Assembly (NCBI RefSeq): GCF_000718785.1
Contig: NZ_JOCA01000002.1
Span: forward strand, 496,001 to 560,000
Reading direction: 5' to 3'
Length of the DNA: 64,000 nucleotides
Origin: Streptomyces sp. NRRL WC-3626
Lineage (GTDB): Bacteria; Actinomycetota; Actinomycetes; Streptomycetales; Streptomycetaceae
The notes beneath the pieces were generated by a model. The model did not search any database, had not been told where the DNA came from, and was given only the letters and a program-made list of their open reading frames with translations. The position numbers and the translations under genes are program-made. Of the stretch, positions 41,490 to 49,836 are shown piece after piece (the first letter of the stretch is position 1; each line of letters starts with the position of its first letter).

Positions 41490-41704
41490 GGGTCGATCCT
41501 CGCGGAACGGGTGTGTGCGGGGCCAGTGTCCGCGGCGCTCGGCGTCGGTGTGGACCGGAGGCGGGCCGCGCTGCCCGGCGCCTGCGGGGTGCCGTCGCGC
41601 GCCGTCCCCCGCAGCGGCACGACTGCCCGCGGCCGGCGGGGCGTGCGGCCGCGGTTGCCCGCGGAGGGCGGAGGGTGTGGTCGGGGGCAGGCCGTCGTGG
41701 TTGT

Positions 41705-42631
41705 TCAGCCGAGGGCTCTCAAGCCCGGGGTGACGGCGATCAGGACGGGGATCGTCGGGATCAGGGACGCCACCGCCGTGAGGCGTAGCCGGTGGGCCGG
41801 GGTGAGGCGGTTCTCGGGGGTGAGGAGGCGGTGGACGCGGGCCGGGACGTGGGTTCCGGGGGTGGTGAAGACCCCGCGGTCCTCGTTGAGTTCCACCAGC
41901 GCCAGTGCCGTGGTCAGCCGGCCGAAGCGGCGGGACGCCATGTCGTCGGCGGCGAGTTCGACCAGCCGGTGCATCTCGTCGCGGAACGCCGCGAACACCG
42001 GCACCTGCGGGAAACCGCCCGCCAGCGCCGAGGAACAGTGCCGCAGCCAGTCGTGCCGGGCCTGCGCGTGCCCCCGCTCATGGGCGAGGACGGCGTCCAG
42101 CTGTCTGCCCTTCAGCCGGCGCAGCGCGGCCGTGGTGACGACCAGCCGGGGCGGGGTGCCGGGCAGCCACCAGGCGTCGGGCCGCTCACCCTCCAGGACC
42201 ACGAGCCGCTCGGAGTTCGCCTGCTCCCCGGGCAACAGCGGCGCCCGCACCCGCAGTTCGGCCCGGCGTGCCCGGCGCCGGGCGCGGGCCCGTACGACCT
42301 CGCGGACCAGCATCGCCGCGCTCCACAGCCCGCCGGACGCCAGCGTCACCGCGGTGGTCTGCGCCAGGAGCCCGGCCGTGCCGAGCGTGTACGCCTCCAC
42401 GACCGCACGGGGCGCGGTGGCGAACACCCGGCCACCCACCGCCCGCCAGGCGGCCGCCGCGCTGAACGTCATCGAGAGCGCGCAGCACAGCAGCACCGCC
42501 GCGATCACGCACTGCCACGCCCACAGCGCCACCACCGGTTCACGGTCCGGCCAGTCGGCCCGGGCCAGCAGCCGGGGACCCAGGACGGCGGTCAGGACAC
42601 CGAGCATCAGCAGGGCCGCGGGGAGGATCAT
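41705..42631 (-). CDS. M56/M48-type membrane metallopeptidase (BlaR1-like)
   Basis: This 308-residue protein has membrane helices at about 5-25, 35-60 and 85-110, and a cytosolic zinc peptidase domain with LAHERGHAQARHDW (HExxH near 183-187), a downstream Glu in ELAADDMA, and a final hydrophobic segment. It matches M56 peptidases that relay signals by cleaving a BlaI/MecI-type repressor. No BlaI-like gene is adjacent here: the upstream gene is a DUF5134 protein and the downstream neighbour is PAP2. Its partner must be elsewhere or it works independently. Confidence 0.9.
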   Translation of the reverse strand: MILPAALLMLGVLTAVLGPRLLARADWPDREPVVALWAWQCVIAAVLLCCALSMTFSAAAAWRAVGGRVFATAPRAVVEAYTLGTAGLLAQTTAVTLASGGLWSAAMLVREVVRARARRRARRAELRVRAPLLPGEQANSERLVVLEGERPDAWWLPGTPPRLVVTTAALRRLKGRQLDAVLAHERGHAQARHDWLRHCSSALAGGFPQVPVFAAFRDEMHRLVELAADDMASRRFGRLTTALALVELNEDRGVFTTPGTHVPARVHRLLTPENRLTPAHRLRLTAVASLIPTIPVLIAVTPGLRALG

Positions 42632-42705
42632 GTCCGCAGCCTATGAGCGCGGGCCGTCCGGAACACGGTCACCGGCGCCGAAGTGACGCAGGCAACGGTC
42701 CGCCC

Positions 42706-43260
42706 TCACAGCGTCAGCAGCATCGCCACCATCGCGATCCCCATGGACAGCCGGCAGGCCCGCGCCAGCTCCGGCCGGTCGCCCCAGCCGGCAGCGGCAC
42801 CCGCGCCCCCCGTCGCGGAGGCCCCGGGCACCAGCCGTACGCCGGTGGCGAGCACGTACGCCGTGAAGTAGAGCAACAGCGCCCCGGTGAGCAGGGGTAC
42901 GCCGGCCCCGCCGTGCCCGTGGGCGCCACCCCGCCCCGTGGCGGCCATGGTCACCGCCATGTACACCATCGCCCCGGCACCCATCAGATGGTGCAGATGC
43001 CGCGCCCCGCCGCGGGCCGTCCACAGCGCGTGCAGCCCCGCCGCGCCGAACACCACCGCGAGGGCCGGCCAGGCCCAGCCGGGTGGTGTGAGCACCGCCG
43101 CCGGCACGGCCATCACGGCCATGCCGAAGCCCATGAGCGCCTCGCCGCCCGCGGCGCGGCGCTGCTCCACCACATGGCTGCGCATGCGCAGCAGACAGTA
43201 GGCGCCGGTCGCCGCGCAGAGCGCGACCAGCAGCCAGCCGGACGACGCCGGTCCGTGCAC
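42706..43260 (-). CDS. DUF5134 family membrane protein
   Basis: This 184-residue protein has five or six transmembrane helices with His-containing segments (MRSHVVEQRRAAGGEALMGFGMAVM, LHHLMGAGAMVYMAVTM in pieces). I recognise the actinobacterial DUF5134 family, unknown function, often next to M56 peptidases. The GTG at 43260 has GGGAGG upstream; the frame continues upstream but would add a non-hydrophobic, Arg-rich stretch and overlap the FUSC promoter. It precedes the M56 gene by 74 bases, so co-transcription is likely. Confidence 0.82.
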   Translation of the reverse strand: MHGPASSGWLLVALCAATGAYCLLRMRSHVVEQRRAAGGEALMGFGMAVMAVPAAVLTPPGWAWPALAVVFGAAGLHALWTARGGARHLHHLMGAGAMVYMAVTMAATGRGGAHGHGGAGVPLLTGALLLYFTAYVLATGVRLVPGASATGGAGAAAGWGDRPELARACRLSMGIAMVAMLLTL

Positions 43261-43387
43261 CCCGAACCTCCCCCTCGCCCCGCCGGACGGTCGTCCATGG
43301 CATGCCCGGTCCCGGCCGCGGACACCCGGGCGCACGGGAGTGAGAAGGGAGCGTGCGGGGAGCGCGGCCGGGCGGGCCATATATTTC

Positions 43388-43410
43388 ACAGGTAAAACAC
43401 CTGTTAACCT
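43388..43410 (+). promoter_or_regulatory. MarR-type operator and probable -10 of the FUSC-MarR operon
   Basis: Perfect arms ACAGGT (43388-43393) and ACCTGT (43399-43404) flank AAAAC. TAACCT (43405-43410) follows, eight bases before the ATG, so the transcript probably starts at or next to the start codon. Repressor bound at the dyad would block the promoter. Confidence 0.55.
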
Positions 43411-43418
43411 TGTTCTTC

Positions 43419-45089
43419 ATGAGCAGTGCGACCCCCACCCCTACCGCCCCACGGCCCGCCCGGCGCCTCCCGCTCGCCGCCCCGCTGCGCCTCGGGCGGC
43501 CCTCCGACATCTGGTTCAAGCCCGCCCTCAGCGTGGTCGCCGCGGTCGCACCGCCCAGCCTGCTCCTGGTGGCGCTCGGCCGCCTGGACCTCGCGATGTA
43601 CACCATGGCGGGCTCCCTGTGCGCCCTCTACGCCCACAACCTTCCGTACGCCGCCCGGGCCAGGGCGCTCGCGTGGGTGGTGCTCGGCATGCTCGGCGGC
43701 CTCGCCGCGGCCCTGGTCACCGCCTCCCTCACCACGAACGCCGTGGTCCTGGTCACCGTCGGCGCCGTACTGGCCGCCGTGCAGAAGGCGCTGTGCGACG
43801 CCACCCGCATCGGCCCGCCCGGCCACGTGATCCTCACCTTCGTCAGCTCCGCCGCGCTGTTCGTGCCCCAGACCCCCGGCCAGGTCCCCGGCCACCTCGC
43901 CCTCGCCACCGCGGCCGGCGCCTGGGCCTACCTCGTGGGCATGGCGCCCGCACCGCTGCGGCCGCACGGCCCCGAACGCCGCGCCACCGCCCGCGCCCTC
44001 AACGCCGCCGCCGCGTACGCCCGCGCGGGCGGCACCGGTGAGCGCACGGCCGCGTACGCCGCCGTACACACCGCGTGGCAGTCCCTCCTCTCCGCCGGCG
44101 ACCGGCCCTCCGCGACCCGCCGCGCCCTCGAACGGCTCGTGGTCCGTGCCGAGGTCGCCCTCGCCGCGCCCGCCGACGCCGACCCCGTACGGCTGCGCGC
44201 CTGGGCGCGCGCCCTGCGCGGCACCGGAGCCGTCCCGCCCACCGACGACCCCCGCGCGGACGCCGCCGAACTTCTCGGCGTCGCCACCGAGCGAGCCACC
44301 CCGACCCGGCCCCTGTGGACCAGGCTCGGCCCGCTCACGCCCATCGCCGTACGCACCGCGCTCGGCTGTGCCCTCGCCGGCTACGTCTCCCTCGCCCTCG
44401 GTGTCGGCCGCCCCTACTGGGCCCTGGTCACCGCCGCCTCGCTCTACCAGGTCAACATCACCCTCACCTGGAGCCGGGCCGTCCAGCGGGTCGTCGGCAA
44501 CCTCGCCGGCGTGCTGCTCTTCGCCGCAGTCGTCCCCGTCGCCCACCTCGGCCCGCTCGCCCTCGTGCTCTGCTGCCTGCTGTTCAACTTCGGCGCCGAG
44601 GCGCTCATCGGCCGCAACTACTGGCTCGGCAGCGTCTGCGTGACCCCGCTGGCGCTGCTCGTCACCGAGTTCGCCGGATACCAGCGGCCCGGTGAACTGA
44701 TCACCGACCGCGCGGTGGACACCCTCGTCGGCGCCGTGGTCGGCTTCGCCGCCGCCGTGGCCGTCACCAACCGGCGGGCGGGCGACCGCGTGGAACGGGC
44801 CCTCGTCACGGCCGACCGCGCGCGCGAACACGCCGCCCGCCTCCTCGCCGGGCCCCGGCCCGCCCCCGCCGTCCTGGACGCCGCCCGCCGTGACCTCGCG
44901 GCCGCCCTGGTCGACCTGAGGGCCACCGCAGACGCCGCGTCCGGCGAGTGGTGGCACCGTGCGCCGGCCCAGGAGCGGGTCGTGCTCGCCGAGCAGACCG
45001 GACACCGTACGCTCGCGGCGACGGTACGACGCCAGGGGCTGCTCCCGGACCCCGGCGCGAGCACGAACACGGAGGACGTACGGCCATGA
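43419..45089 (+). CDS. FUSC-family transporter (MarR-linked)
   Basis: This 556-residue protein has two blocks of membrane helices (about 30-165 and 320-450) separated by a soluble helical domain, the FUSC/AaeB-like layout. Family-typical sequence includes YTMAGSLCALYAHNLPYAARAR and RPYWALVTAASLYQVNITLTWSRA (in parts). There is no ribosome binding site before ATG 43419 and a -10-like element sits eight bases upstream, suggesting leaderless translation. Its stop overlaps the MarR gene's start (ATGA), so the two form an operon. It probably exports an aromatic acid or drug sensed by that MarR. Confidence 0.85.
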   Translation: MSSATPTPTAPRPARRLPLAAPLRLGRPSDIWFKPALSVVAAVAPPSLLLVALGRLDLAMYTMAGSLCALYAHNLPYAARARALAWVVLGMLGGLAAALVTASLTTNAVVLVTVGAVLAAVQKALCDATRIGPPGHVILTFVSSAALFVPQTPGQVPGHLALATAAGAWAYLVGMAPAPLRPHGPERRATARALNAAAAYARAGGTGERTAAYAAVHTAWQSLLSAGDRPSATRRALERLVVRAEVALAAPADADPVRLRAWARALRGTGAVPPTDDPRADAAELLGVATERATPTRPLWTRLGPLTPIAVRTALGCALAGYVSLALGVGRPYWALVTAASLYQVNITLTWSRAVQRVVGNLAGVLLFAAVVPVAHLGPLALVLCCLLFNFGAEALIGRNYWLGSVCVTPLALLVTEFAGYQRPGELITDRAVDTLVGAVVGFAAAVAVTNRRAGDRVERALVTADRAREHAARLLAGPRPAPAVLDAARRDLAAALVDLRATADAASGEWWHRAPAQERVVLAEQTGHRTLAATVRRQGLLPDPGASTNTEDVRP

Positions 45090-45664
45090 CGGCGACCGAA
45101 GGACCAGCGGCGGCCGACGGCGGCGGACCGGCGGCGGACGGGGAGTCGCCCGACGGCCCACGGGGCGACACCGTCGCCGCCGTCGTCCGGCAGTGGCGAG
45201 CCGTCCACCCCGGCCTCGACACCGGACCCATGGAGGTCATCGGCCGCATCAACCGCTGCGCCGCCCTCCTGCAGCAGGCGGAGGACGCCCCGCTGCGCCG
45301 TGCCGGCCTGACCCGTCCGGAGTTCGACCTGCTGGGCGCGCTGCGCCGCACCGGTCATGAGCTCACCCCGAGCGAGCTGGCCCGCGAGACCTTCTCCTCG
45401 GGGGCCGCCGTCACCAAACGCCTCAAGCAGCTCAGCGAGCGCGGACTGGTCGAACGGCGCGGCGACACCCGCGACCGCAGGGTCGCCCATGTCCGCCTCA
45501 CCGACTCCGGACGCGACCTGGTCGACGGCATCCTGCCCGCGCAGCTCGCCTACGAGACCGCCGTACTGTCCGGTCTGGACAGCACGGAACTCGGCGAGCT
45601 CGCCGCTCTGCTCGGCGAACTCCTCGGCCAGCTGGAAGGACGCCTGGGCGCCCTGCGGGCCTGA
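45086..45664 (+). CDS. MarR-family regulator, operon with FUSC transporter
   Basis: This 192-residue regulator has a long Gly/Ala/Asp-rich N-terminal tail (about 40 residues) and a MarR domain: LTRPEFDLLGALRRTGHE, LTPSELARETFSSGAAVTKRLKQL, and wing RRGDTRDRRVAHVRLTDSGR. It starts inside the last codons of the transporter gene, which implies autoregulation of the two-gene operon through the ACAGGT/ACCTGT dyad at 43388. It is unrelated in detail to the MarR at 8708. The tail has no known function. Confidence 0.92.
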   Translation: MTATEGPAAADGGGPAADGESPDGPRGDTVAAVVRQWRAVHPGLDTGPMEVIGRINRCAALLQQAEDAPLRRAGLTRPEFDLLGALRRTGHELTPSELARETFSSGAAVTKRLKQLSERGLVERRGDTRDRRVAHVRLTDSGRDLVDGILPAQLAYETAVLSGLDSTELGELAALLGELLGQLEGRLGALRA

Positions 45665-45684
45665 GCCGGGCGTGCCCCCGGGCC

Positions 45685-46089
45685 CTAGATGCCCGGCCGG
45701 TACCGGAGCGGGTGCTGCTCCGGGATCTCCACCAGCACGATCGGCGTGCCGTCCGGGTCGGCGATCCACATCTCGAGCAGCCCCCACGGCTCCAGCAGCG
45801 GCGGACGGACGATGTCGACGCCCTTGCCCGCCAGCTCCTCGTGCGTGACCGCGATGTCCTCGACCTGGAGCCACAGCCGTACGTCCGGGGACGAGGGCGC
45901 CGCCGACGAGGAGCCCGCGCGGCCCGAGAGCTCCAGGAATCCGCCGCCGAGGAAGTAGACGGTGCCGCGCTCCGGGCCGGTGCCGAACTCGCGGTGGACG
46001 GCCAGGCCCAGCCGCTCCCCGTAGAAGGCGCGGGAACGGTCGGGGTCGGTGGGGCGGAGCAGGATGCGGCTGCTCAGTACATGCACCAT
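45685..46089 (-). CDS. VOC-family (glyoxalase-like) protein
   Basis: This 134-residue protein has the paired beta-alpha-beta units of vicinal oxygen chelate proteins: SSRILLRPTDPDRSRAFYGERLGL at the start and MWIADPDGTPIVLVEIP at the end, with a His/Glu-type metal site only partly recognisable. VOC proteins include glyoxalases, dioxygenases and antibiotic-resistance proteins; none can be chosen here. The start ATG is at 46089, which leaves 82 bases to the divergent GNAT gene. Confidence 0.9.
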   Translation of the reverse strand: MVHVLSSRILLRPTDPDRSRAFYGERLGLAVHREFGTGPERGTVYFLGGGFLELSGRAGSSSAAPSSPDVRLWLQVEDIAVTHEELAGKGVDIVRPPLLEPWGLLEMWIADPDGTPIVLVEIPEQHPLRYRPGI

Positions 46090-46171
46090 GCGGCCGAGCG
46101 TAGTGGCCGGGTTACCCTCGATCCCGCCCGAGCCACGCCGGAAGGCGCCCAGGAGAACCGGAGACGTGCCC

Positions 46172-46714
46172 ATGGATTCCGCCACCGACACCGCGCTGAC
46201 CTTCCGCGACGCGACCGACGCCGATGTGGACGTCCTCGTCGCGCTGATCCAGTCGGCGTACCGGGGCGATGCCAGCAGGGCCGGGTGGACCACCGAGGCG
46301 GACATCCTCGAGGGGCAGCGGACCGACCCGGAGGGTGTGCTGGAGGTCATCGAGTCCCCGGACAGCCGGCTGCTCACGGTCGAGCGGGACGGTCGCGTCG
46401 TCGCCTGCTGCCAGCTCGAACACCGCGGCGCACACGCCTACTTCGGGATGTTCTCGGTCAGCCCCGCCCTCCAGGGCGCGGGACTGGGCAGGACGATCAT
46501 CGCAGAGGCGGAACGTCGGGCCCGCGCGGACTGGGGTGTGAGCGAGATGCACATGACGGTGATCTCCGTGCGCGACGATCTGATCGCCTGGTACGAACGG
46601 CGCGGCTACCGCCGTACGGGCCGGACGACACCCTTCCCGTACGGCGACGAGCGCTTCGGCATCCCGCAGCGGGACGACCTGGAGTTCGAGCTGCTGGTGA
46701 AGGAACTGGTCTGA
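46172..46714 (+). CDS. GNAT-family N-acetyltransferase
   Basis: This 180-residue protein has the GNAT fold: strand-rich core with AYFGMFSVSPALQGAGLGRTII, where QGAGLG is the acetyl-CoA pyrophosphate loop (R/Q-x-x-G-x-G/A), and a C-terminal IAWYERRGYRRTGRTTPFP. It probably acetylates a small amine or protein N terminus. ATG 46172 follows GGAGACG; GTG 46166 would add two residues. It converges with the GDPD gene across 4 bases. No partner gene hints at the substrate. Confidence 0.92.
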   Translation: MDSATDTALTFRDATDADVDVLVALIQSAYRGDASRAGWTTEADILEGQRTDPEGVLEVIESPDSRLLTVERDGRVVACCQLEHRGAHAYFGMFSVSPALQGAGLGRTIIAEAERRARADWGVSEMHMTVISVRDDLIAWYERRGYRRTGRTTPFPYGDERFGIPQRDDLEFELLVKELV

Positions 46715-46718
46715 CGCC

Positions 46719-47402
46719 TCACGCCGTGAAGCGGCCGGTGCGCTTGATCTCCGGATAGTCGGTGGTGGCGCCGTCGAGTCCCAGGGCGCGCACCAGCCGG
46801 AGGTGGTCCTGGGTGTTCACCACCCAGCCGAAGATCCTCAGCTCGGCCTTCCGCGCCTGCTCGACGATCTCCAGGGTGAGCCGGCGGATGTTGAGACAGA
46901 CGGCCCCCGCCCCGGCCGTGACCGCCCGCTCCACGACGTCCGTGCCGTAGCGGCTCGCCACGAGTGCCGTACGGACGCCGGGCACCAGACGGGCGATCTC
47001 CGTGATCGCCTCGTCGTGGAACGAGGACACTTCGACCCGGTCGGTCAGATCCCGCGCGTTCATCACCCCGGCCAGCGCACGGGCCGCCTGGACGTCCTTG
47101 ATCTCGGCCTGCAGAGGCGCCCGTACGGCGTCGAGCACCTCCTCGAAGACGGGAATCCGCTCGCCCCGTCCGGCGTCCAGGGCACGCAGCTCGGCGAGCG
47201 TCCTGTCGGCGATCGCGCCCGTGCCGTCGGTGGTGCGGTCCACCTCGGCGTCGTGCATGACGACGAGTGCGCCGTCCTTGCTCAGATGGAGGTCGAGTTC
47301 GATGACGTCGAGGCCCGACTCCTGGGCGGCGACGAAGGAACGGAGGGTGTTCTCGGGTTCGACACCCATGATTCCGCGGTGACCGATGGTGAGGAAGTTC
47401 AA
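46719..47402 (-). CDS. Glycerophosphodiester phosphodiesterase
   Basis: This 227-residue cytoplasmic TIM-barrel enzyme has the GDPD signature: IGHRGIMGVEPENTLRSF (catalytic His and Arg, metal Glu), VIELDLHLSKDGALVVMHDAEVDRTTDGTG in two parts (ELDLHLSKD and HDAEVDRTT), and QAEIKD. It hydrolyses glycerophosphodiesters from phospholipids to glycerol-3-phosphate and an alcohol. The only start that keeps family length is TTG 47402 (NFLTIGHRG follows directly), with GGAAG about 12 bases upstream; no ATG or GTG is nearby. No signal peptide, so it acts on imported or internal diesters. Confidence 0.9.
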   Translation of the reverse strand: MNFLTIGHRGIMGVEPENTLRSFVAAQESGLDVIELDLHLSKDGALVVMHDAEVDRTTDGTGAIADRTLAELRALDAGRGERIPVFEEVLDAVRAPLQAEIKDVQAARALAGVMNARDLTDRVEVSSFHDEAITEIARLVPGVRTALVASRYGTDVVERAVTAGAGAVCLNIRRLTLEIVEQARKAELRIFGWVVNTQDHLRLVRALGLDGATTDYPEIKRTGRFTA

Positions 47403-47653
47403 GGTGCGACTCGCTTCCGTCGACGGCGGCGGGGGGCCGTCCCTACGGCCCTCCTGGACCGTATCGCCTGTGCCCGCCGCGTCCAGAGGCTGAACCTCGA
47501 TCGCGGGCACTGTCGCCCACCCGGGTGTCCGGCAGGAAAAAATGCGGCGAGAACCGGGGTGCGGCAGGATAATTTCCCGAGGTCCCCCTTGCTGGGAGAA
47601 ACGGCGTATGTATACGGTCTCCTTACGCGAGGTTCTCCCGTGGAGGATGGGTT

Positions 47654-49051
47654 ATGACGGAAATTCTTGTGCAGGTGGGTGTCGAGGGACAGGTTCCTTC
47701 GGCGACGAGGGTGGTGGAGCACCCGGCGTGGCCCGTGCTCAAGGATGCCGTGGAGCGGATCCGGCCCTGGCAGTCCAAGGACGGTTCGATCGACTTCGAC
47801 GCCGAGGGCGCACCCTCCCGCGACGAGGCCGACGGCGCCGTGCGCGCCGTGATCGGCGCCGTCGGCGAGCTCGCCCCGCTGCTCCCGCACGACCGCGCCT
47901 ATCACGAGGCGCTCGCCGGGGACCTGCGCCGCTGGGCCGACGGCGGCTTCGAGGTGCCCGACTTCCTCGACTCGCTGCTGGCCTTCCAGCCGGCCGCGCA
48001 CCGCGAGGACGGCCTGCAGCACCTGGTCGTCTTCCCGATGTACACCCAGAACGGCAACCCGGACCGCAACCTCGAGGCGGTCGTGCTGCGCATGGTCTGG
48101 CCCGACTGGCTGGCCGAGCTGGAGCGCACCCGCTACGACAACCCGCTGTTCTGCGGCATCACCTTCGAGGACTTCACGGCGGGCTACGACACCAACTCCG
48201 CGGTCCTCTTCCCCGAGACCATCGCGGTGCGCGAGGCCCCCGAGCGGTTCACCTGGGGCGGCATCTTCTGCGACCGCGAGGCCGCCCGTTTCCGCCGCGT
48301 CACCGAGGCCGCCGTGAACATCCTGGGCCTGGAGCTGCCCGAGGACGTCGCCGCGCTGGTGCACGACCAGAAGCGCTGCGAAGAGGCTTTCGTGCTCTGG
48401 GACATGGTCCACGACCGCACCCACAGCCACGGCGACCTGCCGTTCGACCCCTTCATGATCAAGCAGCGCCAGCCGTTCTGGATGTACGGCCTGGAGGAGC
48501 TGCGCTGCGACCTCACCGCCTTCAAGGAGGCCGTGAAGCTGGCCGGCGACGGCGTTCCGCAGGCCCGTGACGTGCAGGTCGCGGTGCTCTTCGACCGCAT
48601 GTTCCGCTTCCCCGTCACCGGCGCGCGCGTCCGCAACTACGACGGACTCGGCGGCCAGCTGCTCTTCGCCTACCTGCACAAGCACGACGTCGTCCGCTGG
48701 ACCGACAACAGGCTCTCCATCGACTGGGAGCGCGCCCCGCAGGTCACCAACCAGCTGTGCGCCGAGATCGAGACGCTGTACCGCGACGGCATCGACCGCC
48801 CCAAGCTCGTCCACTGGTTCGCCGGGTACGAGCTGGTCTCCACCTATCTCTCCCCGCACCCGGGCTCCAGGTGGGCCAAGGGTCCCGACGCCCTCGACCT
48901 GACGCAGCCGCCGCGGAAACTCGTGGATGACGTGCTTCCGGACGAGTTTCCGCTGAGCATGTTCTATGAGGCACTGTCCAAGAAGCTGAAGAACGTGATC
49001 GCCGAGACCAAGGGCATCACGGCGGACGGTGCGGAGCGGGTCGCCGCGTGA
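47654..49051 (+). CDS. DUF6421 family protein
   Basis: This 465-residue cytoplasmic protein has no signal or membrane segments. A run with HDRTHSHGDLPFDPFMIKQRQPFWMYGLEELRCD (quoted in pieces) contains closely spaced His and Asp residues that could bind metal, and an N-terminal GAV-rich helix bundle precedes it. I recognise the Streptomyces DUF6421 family, unknown function. The ATG at 47654 follows GTGGAGGATG. It is the first gene of a probable three-gene operon: the SDR gene starts 38 bases later, with a GTGA overlap also possible, and then an aldolase. A metabolic enzyme role is likely but unproven. Confidence 0.8.
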   Translation: MTEILVQVGVEGQVPSATRVVEHPAWPVLKDAVERIRPWQSKDGSIDFDAEGAPSRDEADGAVRAVIGAVGELAPLLPHDRAYHEALAGDLRRWADGGFEVPDFLDSLLAFQPAAHREDGLQHLVVFPMYTQNGNPDRNLEAVVLRMVWPDWLAELERTRYDNPLFCGITFEDFTAGYDTNSAVLFPETIAVREAPERFTWGGIFCDREAARFRRVTEAAVNILGLELPEDVAALVHDQKRCEEAFVLWDMVHDRTHSHGDLPFDPFMIKQRQPFWMYGLEELRCDLTAFKEAVKLAGDGVPQARDVQVAVLFDRMFRFPVTGARVRNYDGLGGQLLFAYLHKHDVVRWTDNRLSIDWERAPQVTNQLCAEIETLYRDGIDRPKLVHWFAGYELVSTYLSPHPGSRWAKGPDALDLTQPPRKLVDDVLPDEFPLSMFYEALSKKLKNVIAETKGITADGAERVAA

Positions 49052-49089
49052 GCGATCGCGATTCCACAACTGCTCAGGAGGCGAGGACC

Positions 49090-49836
49090 ATGGGGAACGG
49101 GGCGCTCGAGGGCGCGGTGATCGCGGTGGCCGGAGCGGGCGGACCGGCGGGCCGGGCGGCGCTGCTCAGGCTGGCCGAGGCGGGGGCGACCGTCGTCGGC
49201 TCGGACAACGACCCGGAGCGGCTGGCGGAGGCCGTCGACGCGGCGCGCTACGCGCACGGCGGCGCCACCGTCACCGGTGACACCGTCGACCTGCTGGACC
49301 TGGGCTCCACCCGTGAGTGGGCCACCCGCGTCGAGAAGGAGTTCGGGCGGGTCGACGGCCTGGTGCATCTCGTCGGCGGCTGGCGCGGCAGCGAGACCTT
49401 CACCAAGACCAGCCTGGACGACTGGGACTTCCTGGAGCTGCTGCTGGTGCGCACCGTGCAGCACACCAGCCTCGCCTTCCACGAGGCGCTGCAGCGCAGC
49501 GAGCGGGGCCGGTACGTCCTGATCAGCGCGTCCGGCGCCACCAAACCCACCGCGGGCAACGCCGCGTACGCGGCCGGCAAGGCCGCCGCCGAGGCGTGGA
49601 CGCTGGCCATGGGCGACTACTTCCGCAAGGCCGGGGGCGAGCAGGGGCCGACGTCGGCGGCTGCGATCCTGGTGGTGAAGGCGCTGGTGCACGACGCGAT
49701 GCGCGCCGACCGCCCCAACGCGAAGTTCGCGGGCTTCACGGACGTCAAGGACCTCGCCGAGGCCATCGTCGGCGTCTGGGACAAGCCCGCCGCGGAAGTG
49801 AACGGAAACCGTCTGTGGCTGACCGAGAAGCCGTGA
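49090..49836 (+). CDS. Short-chain dehydrogenase/reductase
   Basis: This 248-residue Rossmann-fold oxidoreductase has a variant nucleotide motif AGAGGPAGRAAL near residue 15, VDGLVHLVGGWRG in place of NNAG, catalytic Ser in LISASGATKPT, and Tyr-x3-Lys in AYAAGKAAAE. It probably uses NAD(P)(H) on a small alcohol or ketone. I placed the start at ATG 49090 because AGGAGG lies eight bases upstream; GTG 49048, overlapping the DUF6421 stop, would add 14 residues. The gene is coupled to the downstream aldolase by a 4-base overlap. Confidence 0.9.
   Translation: MGNGALEGAVIAVAGAGGPAGRAALLRLAEAGATVVGSDNDPERLAEAVDAARYAHGGATVTGDTVDLLDLGSTREWATRVEKEFGRVDGLVHLVGGWRGSETFTKTSLDDWDFLELLLVRTVQHTSLAFHEALQRSERGRYVLISASGATKPTAGNAAYAAGKAAAEAWTLAMGDYFRKAGGEQGPTSAAAILVVKALVHDAMRADRPNAKFAGFTDVKDLAEAIVGVWDKPAAEVNGNRLWLTEKP

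Noticed and set aside
41490..41704. Possible small gene between the PAP2 and M56 genes.
   Set aside because: Open frames here are Arg/Gly/Pro low-complexity without a ribosome site; the 215 bases look noncoding.
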